In this document: positions 28,126 through 35,898 of the stretch, piece after piece | Layout of the letters: each line of letters starts with the position of its first letter | How positions within the stretch are numbered: the first letter of the stretch is position 1 | DNA from: Candidatus Methylobacter oryzae | GTDB taxonomy: Bacteria > Pseudomonadota > Gammaproteobacteria > Methylococcales > Methylomonadaceae | Reading direction: 5' to 3' | Assembly: GCF_003994235.2 (NCBI RefSeq) | Contig: NZ_RYFG02000008.1 | Span: forward strand, 1 to 54,176 | Length of the DNA: 54,176 nt | The notes under the pieces: model-generated | Database searches by the model: none | What the model saw: the letters and a program-made list of their open reading frames with translations, nothing else | What the model was told of the DNA's origin: nothing | Program-made: the position numbers and the translations under genes

Positions 28126-29903
28126 ATTTTTTGTTCCTGAGAAAAAGGTAAAAACAGTGTAAAACAGGCTCCGCCCAGTCCGCTTTTATCCGCGGAGATA
28201 TGGCCTTTGTGGACGGAGACGATTTGTTGGGTGACGGTTAAACCCAGGCCGATGCCGCCTTCCCTGGTGGTAAAAAACGGATCGAACAAGCGCGCGCAAT
28301 TGTCCGCCGGGATGCCGGGGCCATTGTCTTCTATCGCGATTTTTACCGACTCGCTACCCGAACAATCGGTATGAACCCGTATCCGGCCGTTTGCCGGAAT
28401 GATTTGAATCGCGTTCAGTATCAGGTTCAGGAAGACCTGGACTAATAGTTCCTGGTCGCATTCGATTATCGCGGCATGTTCGGGCATTGACCAGTCAACC
28501 TGTATCGATTTTTTTTGCGCCTGCGTGGCCAGCAGGTCGATAACCCGAGCGATGATTTTGTGCAGGTCTTGCGACTGCATATTGGGCTGGCGCGGACGGG
28601 CGCAGTCCAGCAGCGTGCTGATCAAACGGTTCAGGCGGGTGCTTTCATCGGCAATCATTTGCGTCATTTCCCGTCCTTCCGGGCTTAGCGCCGTTTCCCA
28701 TTGCAACATTTGCGCGGTGGTTTGCAAAATGCCGAGCGGGGTGCGCACTTCATGGGCCATGATCGCGGCCATCTCGCCGACAACGGCCAATTTAGCAGCA
28801 TGGACGACTTGTTGCCGGGAGCGCTCCAAATCCTCGATCAGCTGCCCAAAGGCCGAACTCAGCTCGCGAACTTCCCGCGCGCCGGATACAGCGGGACTGA
28901 TGCAGTCCGACGACTTTTGGAAACAGCGAACCCAGGCAGTTAAATCCAGCAACGGTTTCGCGACGCGTCCCGCCACCCATTGCGCGACGCCGCTGGCGAT
29001 CAATCCTGTCGTGATAAAAGCGGCGAAAAACAGCCACCATAACGCCCAGATCGGCTGGAATGCCTGTTGGGTAGACTGGATAACCAGCAATGACCAACCC
29101 ATATTCGCGTAGTCCTGATAACCTTTCGATACCGCATAACCGACCAGTACCGATGAATCGGTCAGCGGCTTGCCGGTATGGACCGCGATACCGTTGGCTT
29201 CTGCAAGCCTCCAGCCGGCAAAGGTATCGGTCAACAGCAGCTTTTGTTCGCGGGCTGTCGCGGAAGAGGCGATTGTCCGGCCATCCGCATCCAGCAAAAT
29301 GACAAAGCGTTCGCCTGAGTCGGAATGGCTGGCCTGGTCGAACAACCTGAAAATTTGCCGAAGGTCGAACACGCCGTAAAGCTGGCCGATGTCGCCGGAC
29401 GCGTAGCTGTCGTGCACCGGGGCGCGGATCAACAGGTCCGCCTGTTCATAAGGCGGTTGTAATTGCAAGGTTTCCAGGAAGACTTCACCGTGCGGTACCT
29501 GTGCATGTATCCAGTCCCCCGGCGGCTGGAAGACTTGCTTGATCAATGCCGGATCTCCGGCCGCGACAATCCTGTTGTCTTTATCCAAGTAAAACAGGTT
29601 TCGATAGACGCCGGGATAACCGCGTTCCAGCTCCCCTAGAAATTGCGCCAGCCGTTTATCTATATCGCCGATGCGGCCTTCCTGGATAATATCCAGGTGG
29701 CTCCATGAATGAACATTCTGCAAGCGTTCAAAGATCAACATGTCGATTTGTTCCATCAACATGGCCGCGTCGTTTTTAAGGTTGCGTCCGATTTCCGCTT
29801 CCAGCGCCACCCGCGACGCATAAAAGGACAGCCCGACTATCGGCACTGTGGCTAACAGCAACAGTAAAAGAAAAGAGATTAACAATATTCGGTGAATAGG
29901 CAT
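28119..29903 (-). CDS. Membrane sensor histidine kinase paired with the sigma54 regulator
   Basis: A 594-residue kinase. Helix 1 is at about residues 5-29, followed by a periplasmic sensing region of about 255 residues that looks like a double-PAS (dCache-type) domain with FYLDKDNRIVAAGD and ILLDADGRTIASS. Helix 2 lies at 286-308, then a HAMP-like linker and a dimerisation helix with phospho-accepting His384 in IMAHEVRTPLG. The ATP-binding domain has an N-box (LNLILNAIQ), G1 (EDNGPGIP) and G2 (GGIGLGL). Its stop overlaps the regulator start, so the two form a dedicated pair. The ligand is unknown; the domain type suggests a small extracellular molecule. Confidence 0.93.
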   Translation of the reverse strand: MPIHRILLISFLLLLLLATVPIVGLSFYASRVALEAEIGRNLKNDAAMLMEQIDMLIFERLQNVHSWSHLDIIQEGRIGDIDKRLAQFLGELERGYPGVYRNLFYLDKDNRIVAAGDPALIKQVFQPPGDWIHAQVPHGEVFLETLQLQPPYEQADLLIRAPVHDSYASGDIGQLYGVFDLRQIFRLFDQASHSDSGERFVILLDADGRTIASSATAREQKLLLTDTFAGWRLAEANGIAVHTGKPLTDSSVLVGYAVSKGYQDYANMGWSLLVIQSTQQAFQPIWALWWLFFAAFITTGLIASGVAQWVAGRVAKPLLDLTAWVRCFQKSSDCISPAVSGAREVRELSSAFGQLIEDLERSRQQVVHAAKLAVVGEMAAIMAHEVRTPLGILQTTAQMLQWETALSPEGREMTQMIADESTRLNRLISTLLDCARPRQPNMQSQDLHKIIARVIDLLATQAQKKSIQVDWSMPEHAAIIECDQELLVQVFLNLILNAIQIIPANGRIRVHTDCSGSESVKIAIEDNGPGIPADNCARLFDPFFTTREGGIGLGLTVTQQIVSVHKGHISADKSGLGGACFTLFLPFSQEQKIC

Positions 29904-29965
29904 AAATCATTATAAATGCCGTTAGCCGTCTCGCAAAATTCAACTGGCCGGATATTAAAAAGCGT

Positions 29966-30180
29966 AGTCCACGAAAAACACGAAAAGCACGAAAAAGAGC
30001 GTACATAGAGAACACGGATGACACGGATAGGGCGGATTTACACGGATTTTTAATCCAAGCCAAGTTCGATGACGCTTTTAAAATCAGTGATGATCCGTTT
30101 AATCCGTGTCATCCGTGTTCCATTGCTCTATATGCTGAATAGTTACATTTTTTCGTGGCTTTCGTGCTTTTCGCGGACAG
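29966..30180. repeat. Large imperfect inverted repeat containing family C copy C1
   Basis: The outer arms, AGTCCACGAAAAACACGAAA (29966 onward) and its approximate complement ending near 30180 (TTCGTGCTTTTCGCGGACA), enclose the family C unit at 30010-30122. The unit is itself an inverted repeat: AACACGGATGACACGGAT near the left and ATCCGTGTCATCCGTGTT near the right. It fills the 288-base gap between the kinase and dsbD genes. Confidence 0.8.
30010..30122 (+). repeat. Family C dispersed repeat, copy C1
   Basis: This unit of about 113 bases has ACACGGAT-type arms around a core CCAAGCCAAGTTCGATGACG followed by CTTTTAAAATCAGTG. A second, interrupted copy is at 33367-33545. Confidence 0.88.
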
Positions 30181-30191
30181 TCTGCAACTGA

Positions 30192-32090
30192 CTAGAAGCT
30201 TGCCAGCACACTCACCATTTTTTCCGTTGCCTGGTAATCCGTGCTCGACCAAATCAATTTGCCGTTCGGCGATAGAATCGAAAAATACGGCAGGCCGATT
30301 TTTAATTGCCGGTGTTCCGGGTGATTACGGAACTTTTCAAACTCGGGTTCTTTGTCGACCAGCTTTACCGCCACGGCTTTTTCTCTTAGCGCTTGATTCA
30401 GTTGAACGTTATTAGCCGCTTCGGCCTTGAACGCGATGCAGTTGGCGCACCAACTGGCATAGAAGTCGATGAAAATCGGTTTGCCGGTTTGTAGCGCCAC
30501 TTTTTGGGCGGCATCGAAATTTCGGTACCATGAAATGCCGGCTTCTTCCTGTATTGCCGAGCTTGCTGTGTTTTCGCAGCTTTCAGCGGCAATGGTATTG
30601 GCGCGAGCCGTATTGATAATCGGTGTTTGTCCCAAACTTGCTACGATCAACCAGGCGCCGGTGATCAATAACATGACGCCGCAAAAATGATGCATTTTCC
30701 GGTTCGGCTGGGCATCGGCGGGCACTAGCGATAATACGTTGAAATAGACCACCGCAATCCATACCGCGACTATGCCGAAGGTCAACGATAGCGTGACGGC
30801 GGGCTCCACGCCCAACACGCCCATGCCTTTGGCAAAATACACATAAGCGAAATATAAAATCATCAGGCCGAACGCATACTTGACTTTATTCATCCAGTAG
30901 CCGGATTTCGGCAGTTTCTTGAATTTGACGACGCTGATCGTGAAAAAAGGCAGGCCGACGCCCAGGCCGAAACCGCCCATCATCAGGCTGCCTTGGCTTG
31001 AGATGCGCAACTTATCCCAAACAGTCAGGCTTTGGCCGGTTAACGCCAGCGCGTTGGCCTCATCGGCGATCAGGTCGGCGACTTGCAGCAGCAGCGCAAA
31101 TACGATTGGGCCGACGCAGGGCGAAATAACCAGGCCGGCCACCGTACCCATCAACCAGGTTCCGGCTAAACCCTTCACGTGATAAGTGCGTTGTTCCAGT
31201 GTATGCACCTCATTTTGCATGAACCCCAGTTCGTAAAAACCGAGCAAAGCGATGGCGAAGAAGCTGAAAAACAACGCGAAGCCGATATTCACCCAAGCCG
31301 ATTGCATGAAGGCGTTAAACGCGCCTCCGGTCATTCCTGCAATCAGTCCCAACAGCATATAAGTGCCGATAATGCCGACCATATAGGCCAGCGCATGCAG
31401 CTTGACCTTCTCGGTCACACCGTTGGCGCGGTTGGCGACGAACATCGAGGTAATCGGCAACATCGGATAAACGCAAGGCGTCGCCACGGATAACATGCCG
31501 GCAATGAACATCAGCCCGAAGATGATGAATGTGTTGTCCTGGTTATCTTTAAACAGCGACAGCAAGCGCTCGGTAATGCCGAATGTGTCTGACGATTCAT
31601 CAGTGCTCACCGCAGGCAACGTCAGCTCGATTTGTGCTGTTTGCGGACGAAAACACACATGCGTGATGTCGTTGCAGAGCTGGTAAGTCACATCCAATGC
31701 GGCTTTATTGACGGTCAACGGTTCGTTGCCCGAAGGGCTAAGCGTAAACCTGAAATCGCCTTGATTTCTTAAGACGACTGCTTTGGCTACCTCATCGCGC
31801 TCCCCGGCAGGTTTTTGCAGATCGCTAAGAGTTAAGCCGGACGAAGCCAGTTTTCCTTTCGCATCGATTTCAACCGGGATATAAGCATTTTCATCGCCTT
31901 TATCGAGATAGGCATGATGATCTTTAGGCACGGTCAACGAGAGTTTATACTCGGCAGGCCATTTTTCCTGGCTTACTAATGTCGCGCTCAGCGCGGCTTT
32001 AGGAATCTCGGCGTGTGCGATGACAATGCCGAACAGCCACAGTAGTGTTATTGAAGCAATTTTTCCGATCATTTTTCTATAACCTGTCAT
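30192..32090 (-). CDS. dsbD: Thiol:disulfide interchange protein DsbD
   Basis: A 632-residue inner-membrane protein that carries electrons from cytoplasmic thioredoxin to periplasmic thiol proteins. After a signal peptide ending IVIAHA, the N-terminal DsbD domain holds Cys139 and Cys146 (QLCNDITHVCFRP). The central eight-helix part has the pair in ATPCVYPMLP (Cys206) and VISPCVGPIVF. The C-terminal thioredoxin domain carries the CxxC in YASWCANCIAF. All three cysteine pairs are present, so it should be functional. It follows the DUF3570 gene by one base, and a TlpA-like thioredoxin lies upstream, so it probably reduces these periplasmic partners. The start could instead be the ATG six codons in (32072). 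Confidence 0.94.
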   Translation of the reverse strand: MTGYRKMIGKIASITLLWLFGIVIAHAEIPKAALSATLVSQEKWPAEYKLSLTVPKDHHAYLDKGDENAYIPVEIDAKGKLASSGLTLSDLQKPAGERDEVAKAVVLRNQGDFRFTLSPSGNEPLTVNKAALDVTYQLCNDITHVCFRPQTAQIELTLPAVSTDESSDTFGITERLLSLFKDNQDNTFIIFGLMFIAGMLSVATPCVYPMLPITSMFVANRANGVTEKVKLHALAYMVGIIGTYMLLGLIAGMTGGAFNAFMQSAWVNIGFALFFSFFAIALLGFYELGFMQNEVHTLEQRTYHVKGLAGTWLMGTVAGLVISPCVGPIVFALLLQVADLIADEANALALTGQSLTVWDKLRISSQGSLMMGGFGLGVGLPFFTISVVKFKKLPKSGYWMNKVKYAFGLMILYFAYVYFAKGMGVLGVEPAVTLSLTFGIVAVWIAVVYFNVLSLVPADAQPNRKMHHFCGVMLLITGAWLIVASLGQTPIINTARANTIAAESCENTASSAIQEEAGISWYRNFDAAQKVALQTGKPIFIDFYASWCANCIAFKAEAANNVQLNQALREKAVAVKLVDKEPEFEKFRNHPEHRQLKIGLPYFSILSPNGKLIWSSTDYQATEKMVSVLASF

Positions 32091-32091
32091 T

Positions 32092-33315
32092 TTAAAACTT
32101 CAAATTAAACGAGGCGGTCACCATCGTATAGCTAAAGCTGTCGAAATTGCCGCGGTTATTGCCGCCGAGCTCATAGCCGGCTTTATGGTTGTAATATTCA
32201 AAACCGGTCTGGAATTTTAATTGGCTGAAAGGCTTGATTTGGGTGATTTCCTTGCTCAATTTTAGCCCTCCTGAAAACGCGCCGAATCCGGCCAAGCGAT
32301 AATCGCTGGAATAGGCCGCGTAATTTGCCGAGTTGCCGTCAAAGACCGGCTGATAAAAGTCGGCTTTGTCCTGCGAATAATATCTAAAGCGCGGAATGAT
32401 TTGCCAGTTATCGACGATCGGTTGATGCCAGCTGGCCTCGAAGGTGTGCGAGTTCACGCCCCAATCGTCGGTGGTGAAGCGGTAATCGAGATGCAAGGCC
32501 GCGTTGTTCAATGCGCCGAAATGGCGAACATATTGATTCAGCCAGGCCCACTGGAACTTTTGTTGCGGACGCTTGTCCTGCTGGAAATCCGAGAAGTTGT
32601 TGCCGTCGTAAAACGCCACCCATTTATAAGGATCGGACAAGAAGCCGCTTTGGTAGCCGAAGGTCATATTGCTTTGTACCAGAGAATCCTTGTCGATCAC
32701 TTGCGCGACGCCGAGTAAATATTGCTGGCTGGTTTTATGACTCTTAAAGTTCATGTCCCGGCTATTCCAGGCCGAAGGCGACGGTGCGATTTCATCAAAG
32801 GCGACCGAAGCGCCGAAATTCAGCGTGGTCAGTTTTTTATTCAAATCCAGGCTCATATTGGTATTGAAATAACGCGACGTGTAATCGTGTTCCCTGGAAA
32901 AACCGCCGCCGGCGTTGATCGCTGCGGAATCGAGAAAATAAGTTAAGCCGGAGCTGACGGCGTCGCGTTGTTCGCAGATCGATTCGCCGCATGAGCTGGA
33001 CGGCGACGCGCCGCTGATGACTTGCTGAATGCGGCCTTGTTCATCTTTGTAGTTATAGATCGGCGAGGCGCCGGACACCATATCGCGAACCAGGTTCACA
33101 GAAGCGGTCATCGACTTGCCGATAGGGGCGGATAGCGCGCCTTCGAAAATATCGACCTGCATGCGCTGGTTGCTTTCGGCGTAATGGCCATACTGAAAAT
33201 CGGCGTTGTAGGTTTCTTCGACGCGTCCGGCCGTTGCAGTCGGCATCAGTCCCGGCAGCGCCAGGGCTGCACAGCTTAAGCGTGCGAGGGTATGACTTAT
33301 TTTTCGTTGTTTCAT
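32092..33315 (-). CDS. DUF3570 outer-membrane-like protein
   Basis: A 407-residue secreted protein with a signal peptide (ARLSCAALALPGLMPTATA). The mature part alternates polar and hydrophobic residues, is rich in Tyr, Phe and Asn, and ends in FNLKF with a terminal Phe, as outer-membrane beta-barrels do. The stretches VEETYNADFQYGHYAES and LHLDYRFTTDDWGVNSHT, together with its neighbours, match the DUF3570 family, which has no assigned function. It lies directly upstream of dsbD (one-base gap). DUF3570 genes commonly sit with DUF4266 and TlpA-type genes, as here, which suggests a shared periplasmic redox or metal-related task. That last point is inference. Confidence 0.88.
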   Translation of the reverse strand: MKQRKISHTLARLSCAALALPGLMPTATAGRVEETYNADFQYGHYAESNQRMQVDIFEGALSAPIGKSMTASVNLVRDMVSGASPIYNYKDEQGRIQQVISGASPSSSCGESICEQRDAVSSGLTYFLDSAAINAGGGFSREHDYTSRYFNTNMSLDLNKKLTTLNFGASVAFDEIAPSPSAWNSRDMNFKSHKTSQQYLLGVAQVIDKDSLVQSNMTFGYQSGFLSDPYKWVAFYDGNNFSDFQQDKRPQQKFQWAWLNQYVRHFGALNNAALHLDYRFTTDDWGVNSHTFEASWHQPIVDNWQIIPRFRYYSQDKADFYQPVFDGNSANYAAYSSDYRLAGFGAFSGGLKLSKEITQIKPFSQLKFQTGFEYYNHKAGYELGGNNRGNFDSFSYTMVTASFNLKF

Positions 33316-33366
33316 GGGAATTTGTTATTCACTTAAAAAATATAACTACTCTGCTTATATTCAATA

Positions 33367-33545
33367 GAACACGGATGATACGGATAGGACGGATTGACAC
33401 GGATTTCTAACCCAAGCCAAGTCCGATTACGCTTTTAAAATCAGTGTTTATACCCAAAGGGCATAAGTTTAGTTTGCGCAGACAAGCTGCTCAACTCAGC
33501 TTTAAATCCGTGTTTATCCGTCTTATCCGCGTCATCCGTGTTCCA
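33367..33545 (+). repeat. Family C repeat copy C2, interrupted by a family A copy
   Basis: It starts GAACACGGATGATACGGAT and follows C1 closely to AAAATCAGTG at 33446. A complete family A unit (33448-33504) intervenes, then the C sequence resumes as ATCCGTGTTTATCCG and ends CATCCGTGTTCCATT. It lies between the DUF4266 and DUF3570 genes. Confidence 0.9.
33448..33504 (+). repeat. Family A dispersed repeat, copy A5 (nested in C2)
   Basis: TTATACCCAAAGGGCATAAG, then GCGCAGACAAGCTGCTC and AACTCAGCTTTAA, placed inside the family C repeat. Outside this insertion C2 matches C1 well, so family A arrived second. Confidence 0.9.
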
Positions 33546-33602
33546 TTTCAGTTACAAAAAAATCAAAATATAAAAATCGGCGCCGTAATTGCTCACGATT
33601 GA

Positions 33603-33821
33603 TCAATTGCAGCCGCAACCGCCGCCACCGCCGCCATAGCCGCCGCTTGCGGATTCTTTACTGAAAGCCGTGTGTTGGCGCAAGCCGAATTCCAGCGCAT
33701 CGGGCGTAAAAGACATGTGCGGCAGCGCCAGATTGCCGCGCTGCCTGGGCAATACTTCCGTGCAGGCTATGCAGTTTGCAAGCAAACCCAGCAGCAACAA
33801 TAAATTGATCTGTCTCATCAC
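33603..33821 (-). CDS. DUF4266 mini-lipoprotein with Gly-rich CGC tail
   Basis: A 72-residue protein. A hydrophobic signal (LLLLLGLLANCIAC) ends in a lipobox-like cysteine, followed by VLPRQRGNLALPHM and TPDALEFGLRQHTAFSKESA. It closes with a Gly-rich tail ending CGCN. Size, the L..P.MxF...L pattern and the tail match the DUF4266 family of small lipoproteins of unknown function. It overlaps the TlpA-like gene by 4 bases and precedes the DUF3570 gene, from which the nested repeats separate it. The two tail cysteines could bind a metal or serve as a thiol substrate for TlpA and DsbD; this is inference. Confidence 0.85.
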   Translation of the reverse strand: MMRQINLLLLLGLLANCIACTEVLPRQRGNLALPHMSFTPDALEFGLRQHTAFSKESASGGYGGGGGGCGCN

Positions 33822-34315
33822 TTTGCCGCCAGCAATTGCATAATTTTTTGTTCAAGCACTTTAATGTCGTCGCTGACAAAACCGTGATGAATGTTACGAA
33901 TGATGCCTTGTTTATCGACGATGAACGACGTCGGCATCGATTCAACGACAAATTTATCGGCCCATTCGCCCTTGGCATCGTGCAAAACGGTAAAGGTGAC
34001 GGGGATGTCTTTCAGGAATTTTTCGGCGTTGGCTTTATCTTCGTCGAGATTAATCGCCACGACTTCAAAGTTTTGATCCTTCAGTTTTTGATGCAGCTTG
34101 TTTAGCAGCGGGAACGAAGTCCGGCAAGGCTGGCACCAGGACGCCCAAAAGTCGACATAAACCACTTTGCCGCTGAATTGATTCAGGCTGGCGGCTTGAT
34201 TTTGCAGTAAAGACGGCAACGTAAACTGCGGCGCCGCTTGTCCGACTTCTGCGGCATTAGCTTTAAAAATGCCGATTAACAGGAGCAGGGCAATTATAAA
34301 AACTCTGTTTTGCAT
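33818..34315 (-). CDS. TlpA-like periplasmic thioredoxin
   Basis: A 165-residue protein with a signal peptide (FIIALLLLIGIFKANA) and a redoxin/TlpA fold. The active site WCQPC lies in YVDFWASWCQPCRTSFP near residue 60. The EDKANAEKFL insertion and the cis-Pro loop SMPTSFIVDKQG are also typical. It should act as a periplasmic thiol reductant recharged by DsbD, whose gene is downstream on the same strand. Its stop overlaps the DUF4266 start by 4 bases. Its target is unknown, although the CxxCH proteins encoded just upstream and the cysteines in the DUF4266 tail are candidates. Confidence 0.93.
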   Translation of the reverse strand: MQNRVFIIALLLLIGIFKANAAEVGQAAPQFTLPSLLQNQAASLNQFSGKVVYVDFWASWCQPCRTSFPLLNKLHQKLKDQNFEVVAINLDEDKANAEKFLKDIPVTFTVLHDAKGEWADKFVVESMPTSFIVDKQGIIRNIHHGFVSDDIKVLEQKIMQLLAAK

Positions 34316-34339
34316 ATTTAGGATTTCCTCTAATTTGAA

Positions 34340-34368
34340 GAGTCGCCGGCTCAGCGGGGCGGCGACTC
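34340..34368 (-). terminator. Hairpin between CxxCH gene and tlpA-like gene
   Basis: GAGTCGCCG (34340-34348) pairs perfectly with CGGCGACTC (34360-34368) over an 11-base loop. It lies after the stop of the minus-strand gene ending at 34403. The T-run is short, so it may attenuate rather than end transcription. Confidence 0.45.
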
Positions 34369-34402
34369 CGGTGTTGTAAAAGTAGTTTTATGCTGAATTG
34401 AA

Positions 34403-34897
34403 TTAGAAACCTGCCGCAACGGCTTTGGCAAGCCAATCGGCCTGTGCGCCCAAGGAAATAATCTGATTCTGTGAGGCCGAACCTAAATAATAAACCGTTC
34501 CGTTGGCGGTGGCGATATAAGCGTTAGTAGACGGATAATAACGGTAATAGTAGCCGGAGAAGTTAGAGGATGCCGGTCCTGCCGGTGCTAAATATCCGGG
34601 ATAGATCGATTCCAGATAAGCGAAAATACGGTCGGAGTCGCTGATTGTAGGTGCCGGCGTTACACAGACGTTGCCCTGCAATACTTGCGGCGCGCTGCAA
34701 GTAGGCGTTTTTGCAGCCAGATAGGCGCTCAGACCGGCTTTTCCCGTCCTGCTGTTGAGGATGCCGCTGGTATGGCAAGAGGTGCATGCCGGTGCTTGGT
34801 AATAATCCATGTATTGCTGAGTGGCTTGAGCATTAGCCATGATGCCGGCTAACGTTAAGGTAAAAATAAAAACTCGGATAAAAAGTTTCATAGTCAT
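34403..34897 (-). CDS. Secreted single-CxxCH protein with YYYRYY domain, paralogue 1
   Basis: A 164-residue protein. The signal peptide ends near ANAQA. A c-type heme motif CTSCH (Cys38, Cys41, His42) follows the stretch TQQYMDYYQAPA. A cysteine-bounded segment CSAPQVLQGNVCV comes next, and then a C-terminal domain starting SDSDRIFAYLESIYPGYLAP with GYYYRYYPSTNAYIA, TVYYLGSASQNQI and a final ADWLAKAV. The heme motif implies covalent heme by cytochrome c maturation in the periplasm. I do not know a function for the YYYRYY domain, though it recurs in secreted proteobacterial proteins. It is strongly similar to the gene at 35017-35712, indicating tandem duplication. Confidence 0.82.
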   Translation of the reverse strand: MTMKLFIRVFIFTLTLAGIMANAQATQQYMDYYQAPACTSCHTSGILNSRTGKAGLSAYLAAKTPTCSAPQVLQGNVCVTPAPTISDSDRIFAYLESIYPGYLAPAGPASSNFSGYYYRYYPSTNAYIATANGTVYYLGSASQNQIISLGAQADWLAKAVAAGF

Positions 34898-35016
34898 TGT
34901 CGCTCTTATAAATTAATTGTTTAGTCGCGTTGGTCTAAAATTCGACAGAGGGCCGGCATACGGATCGATTAGCCGGAGCATTGCGTTTATGAATTTAAGA
35001 CACTGTTTCGCATGGG

Positions 35017-35712
35017 TTAATCATCGTGATCATGACCGCTGCCGTTATGATCGTCGTCGTGATCATCGTGACCATTGCCGTGATCGTCGTCATTTATGTT
35101 GCCTGAGCCATAACCTGTATTCGTACCAGAGGCATAATTGGTAGGATTAGTTTTAATTGCTGCGGCGAGCCAATCGGCCATAGCGCCCAAGGAAACGATT
35201 TGGTTCTGCGAGGCCGGACCCAGGTAGTACACTGTCCCGCTGACCGTGGCAAGATAAGCGTTAGTGGCCGAATAATAACGATAGTAAAAGCCGGAGGCGG
35301 TGGAGGAAGCCGCGCCTTTCGGTGCGAAGTATCCCGGATAAGACGTTTCCATATAAGCAAATATACGGTCGGAATCGCTTGTGACAGACTCCGGCGATAC
35401 GCAAACGTTGCCCTGCAGCACTTGCGGCGCAGTGCAACTTGAAACGGGAGTGACGCAAACATTGCCTTGCAACACTTGGGGCGAGGTGCAAGTAGGCGTT
35501 TTCGATGCCAAATAGGCGCTCAGCCCGGCTTTTCCTGTACTGCTGTTAAAGACGCCGCTGGTATGGCAAGAGGTACAGGCCGGTGCGTTGTAATAATCCA
35601 TATATTGTTGCGTAGCCTGAACGCCAGGCGTCACGCCGGCCAGCGTCAGCAAAATTAAAACAGCATTAGGCTTGCTGATAACAGCTGCCCGGGAAAGTAG
35701 TTTCTTAGCCAT
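35017..35712 (-). CDS. Secreted single-CxxCH protein with YYYRYY domain and His/Asp-rich tail, paralogue 2
   Basis: A 231-residue paralogue of the preceding gene, with the same order of parts. A signal region ends near GVQA, and the heme motif CTSCH is at Cys46-His50. The cysteine module occurs twice (CTSPQVLQGNVCV and CTAPQVLQGNVCV) instead of once. The YYYRYY domain is SDSDRIFAYMETSYPGYFAP through YYYRYYSATNAYLA to ADWLAAAI. Unlike its sister it carries a tail of about 30 residues dominated by Asp, His, Asn and Gly after NTGYGSGNI, which could bind metal ions. The function is unknown. Placement upstream of the TlpA-like/DsbD cluster is consistent with a need to keep CxxCH thiols reduced for heme attachment; that link is inference. 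Confidence 0.82.
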   Translation of the reverse strand: MAKKLLSRAAVISKPNAVLILLTLAGVTPGVQATQQYMDYYNAPACTSCHTSGVFNSSTGKAGLSAYLASKTPTCTSPQVLQGNVCVTPVSSCTAPQVLQGNVCVSPESVTSDSDRIFAYMETSYPGYFAPKGAASSTASGFYYRYYSATNAYLATVSGTVYYLGPASQNQIVSLGAMADWLAAAIKTNPTNYASGTNTGYGSGNINDDDHGNGHDDHDDDHNGSGHDHDD

Positions 35713-35898
35713 ATTATTTCTCTCTGTTAAAGTTTCTTTTAACTAACAATTGTTTTATATAAAAATCGCAGGCTCCGATTATTTCGACGCTACAACCGCC
35801 AATCGAAATAACATCAGTAAGATCAAGCCTGGCTGTTAAAAACAGGGCAGGGCATAAATGACAGTAACGGCCGCAACATCTTTATGCTCCGGGCAGGA

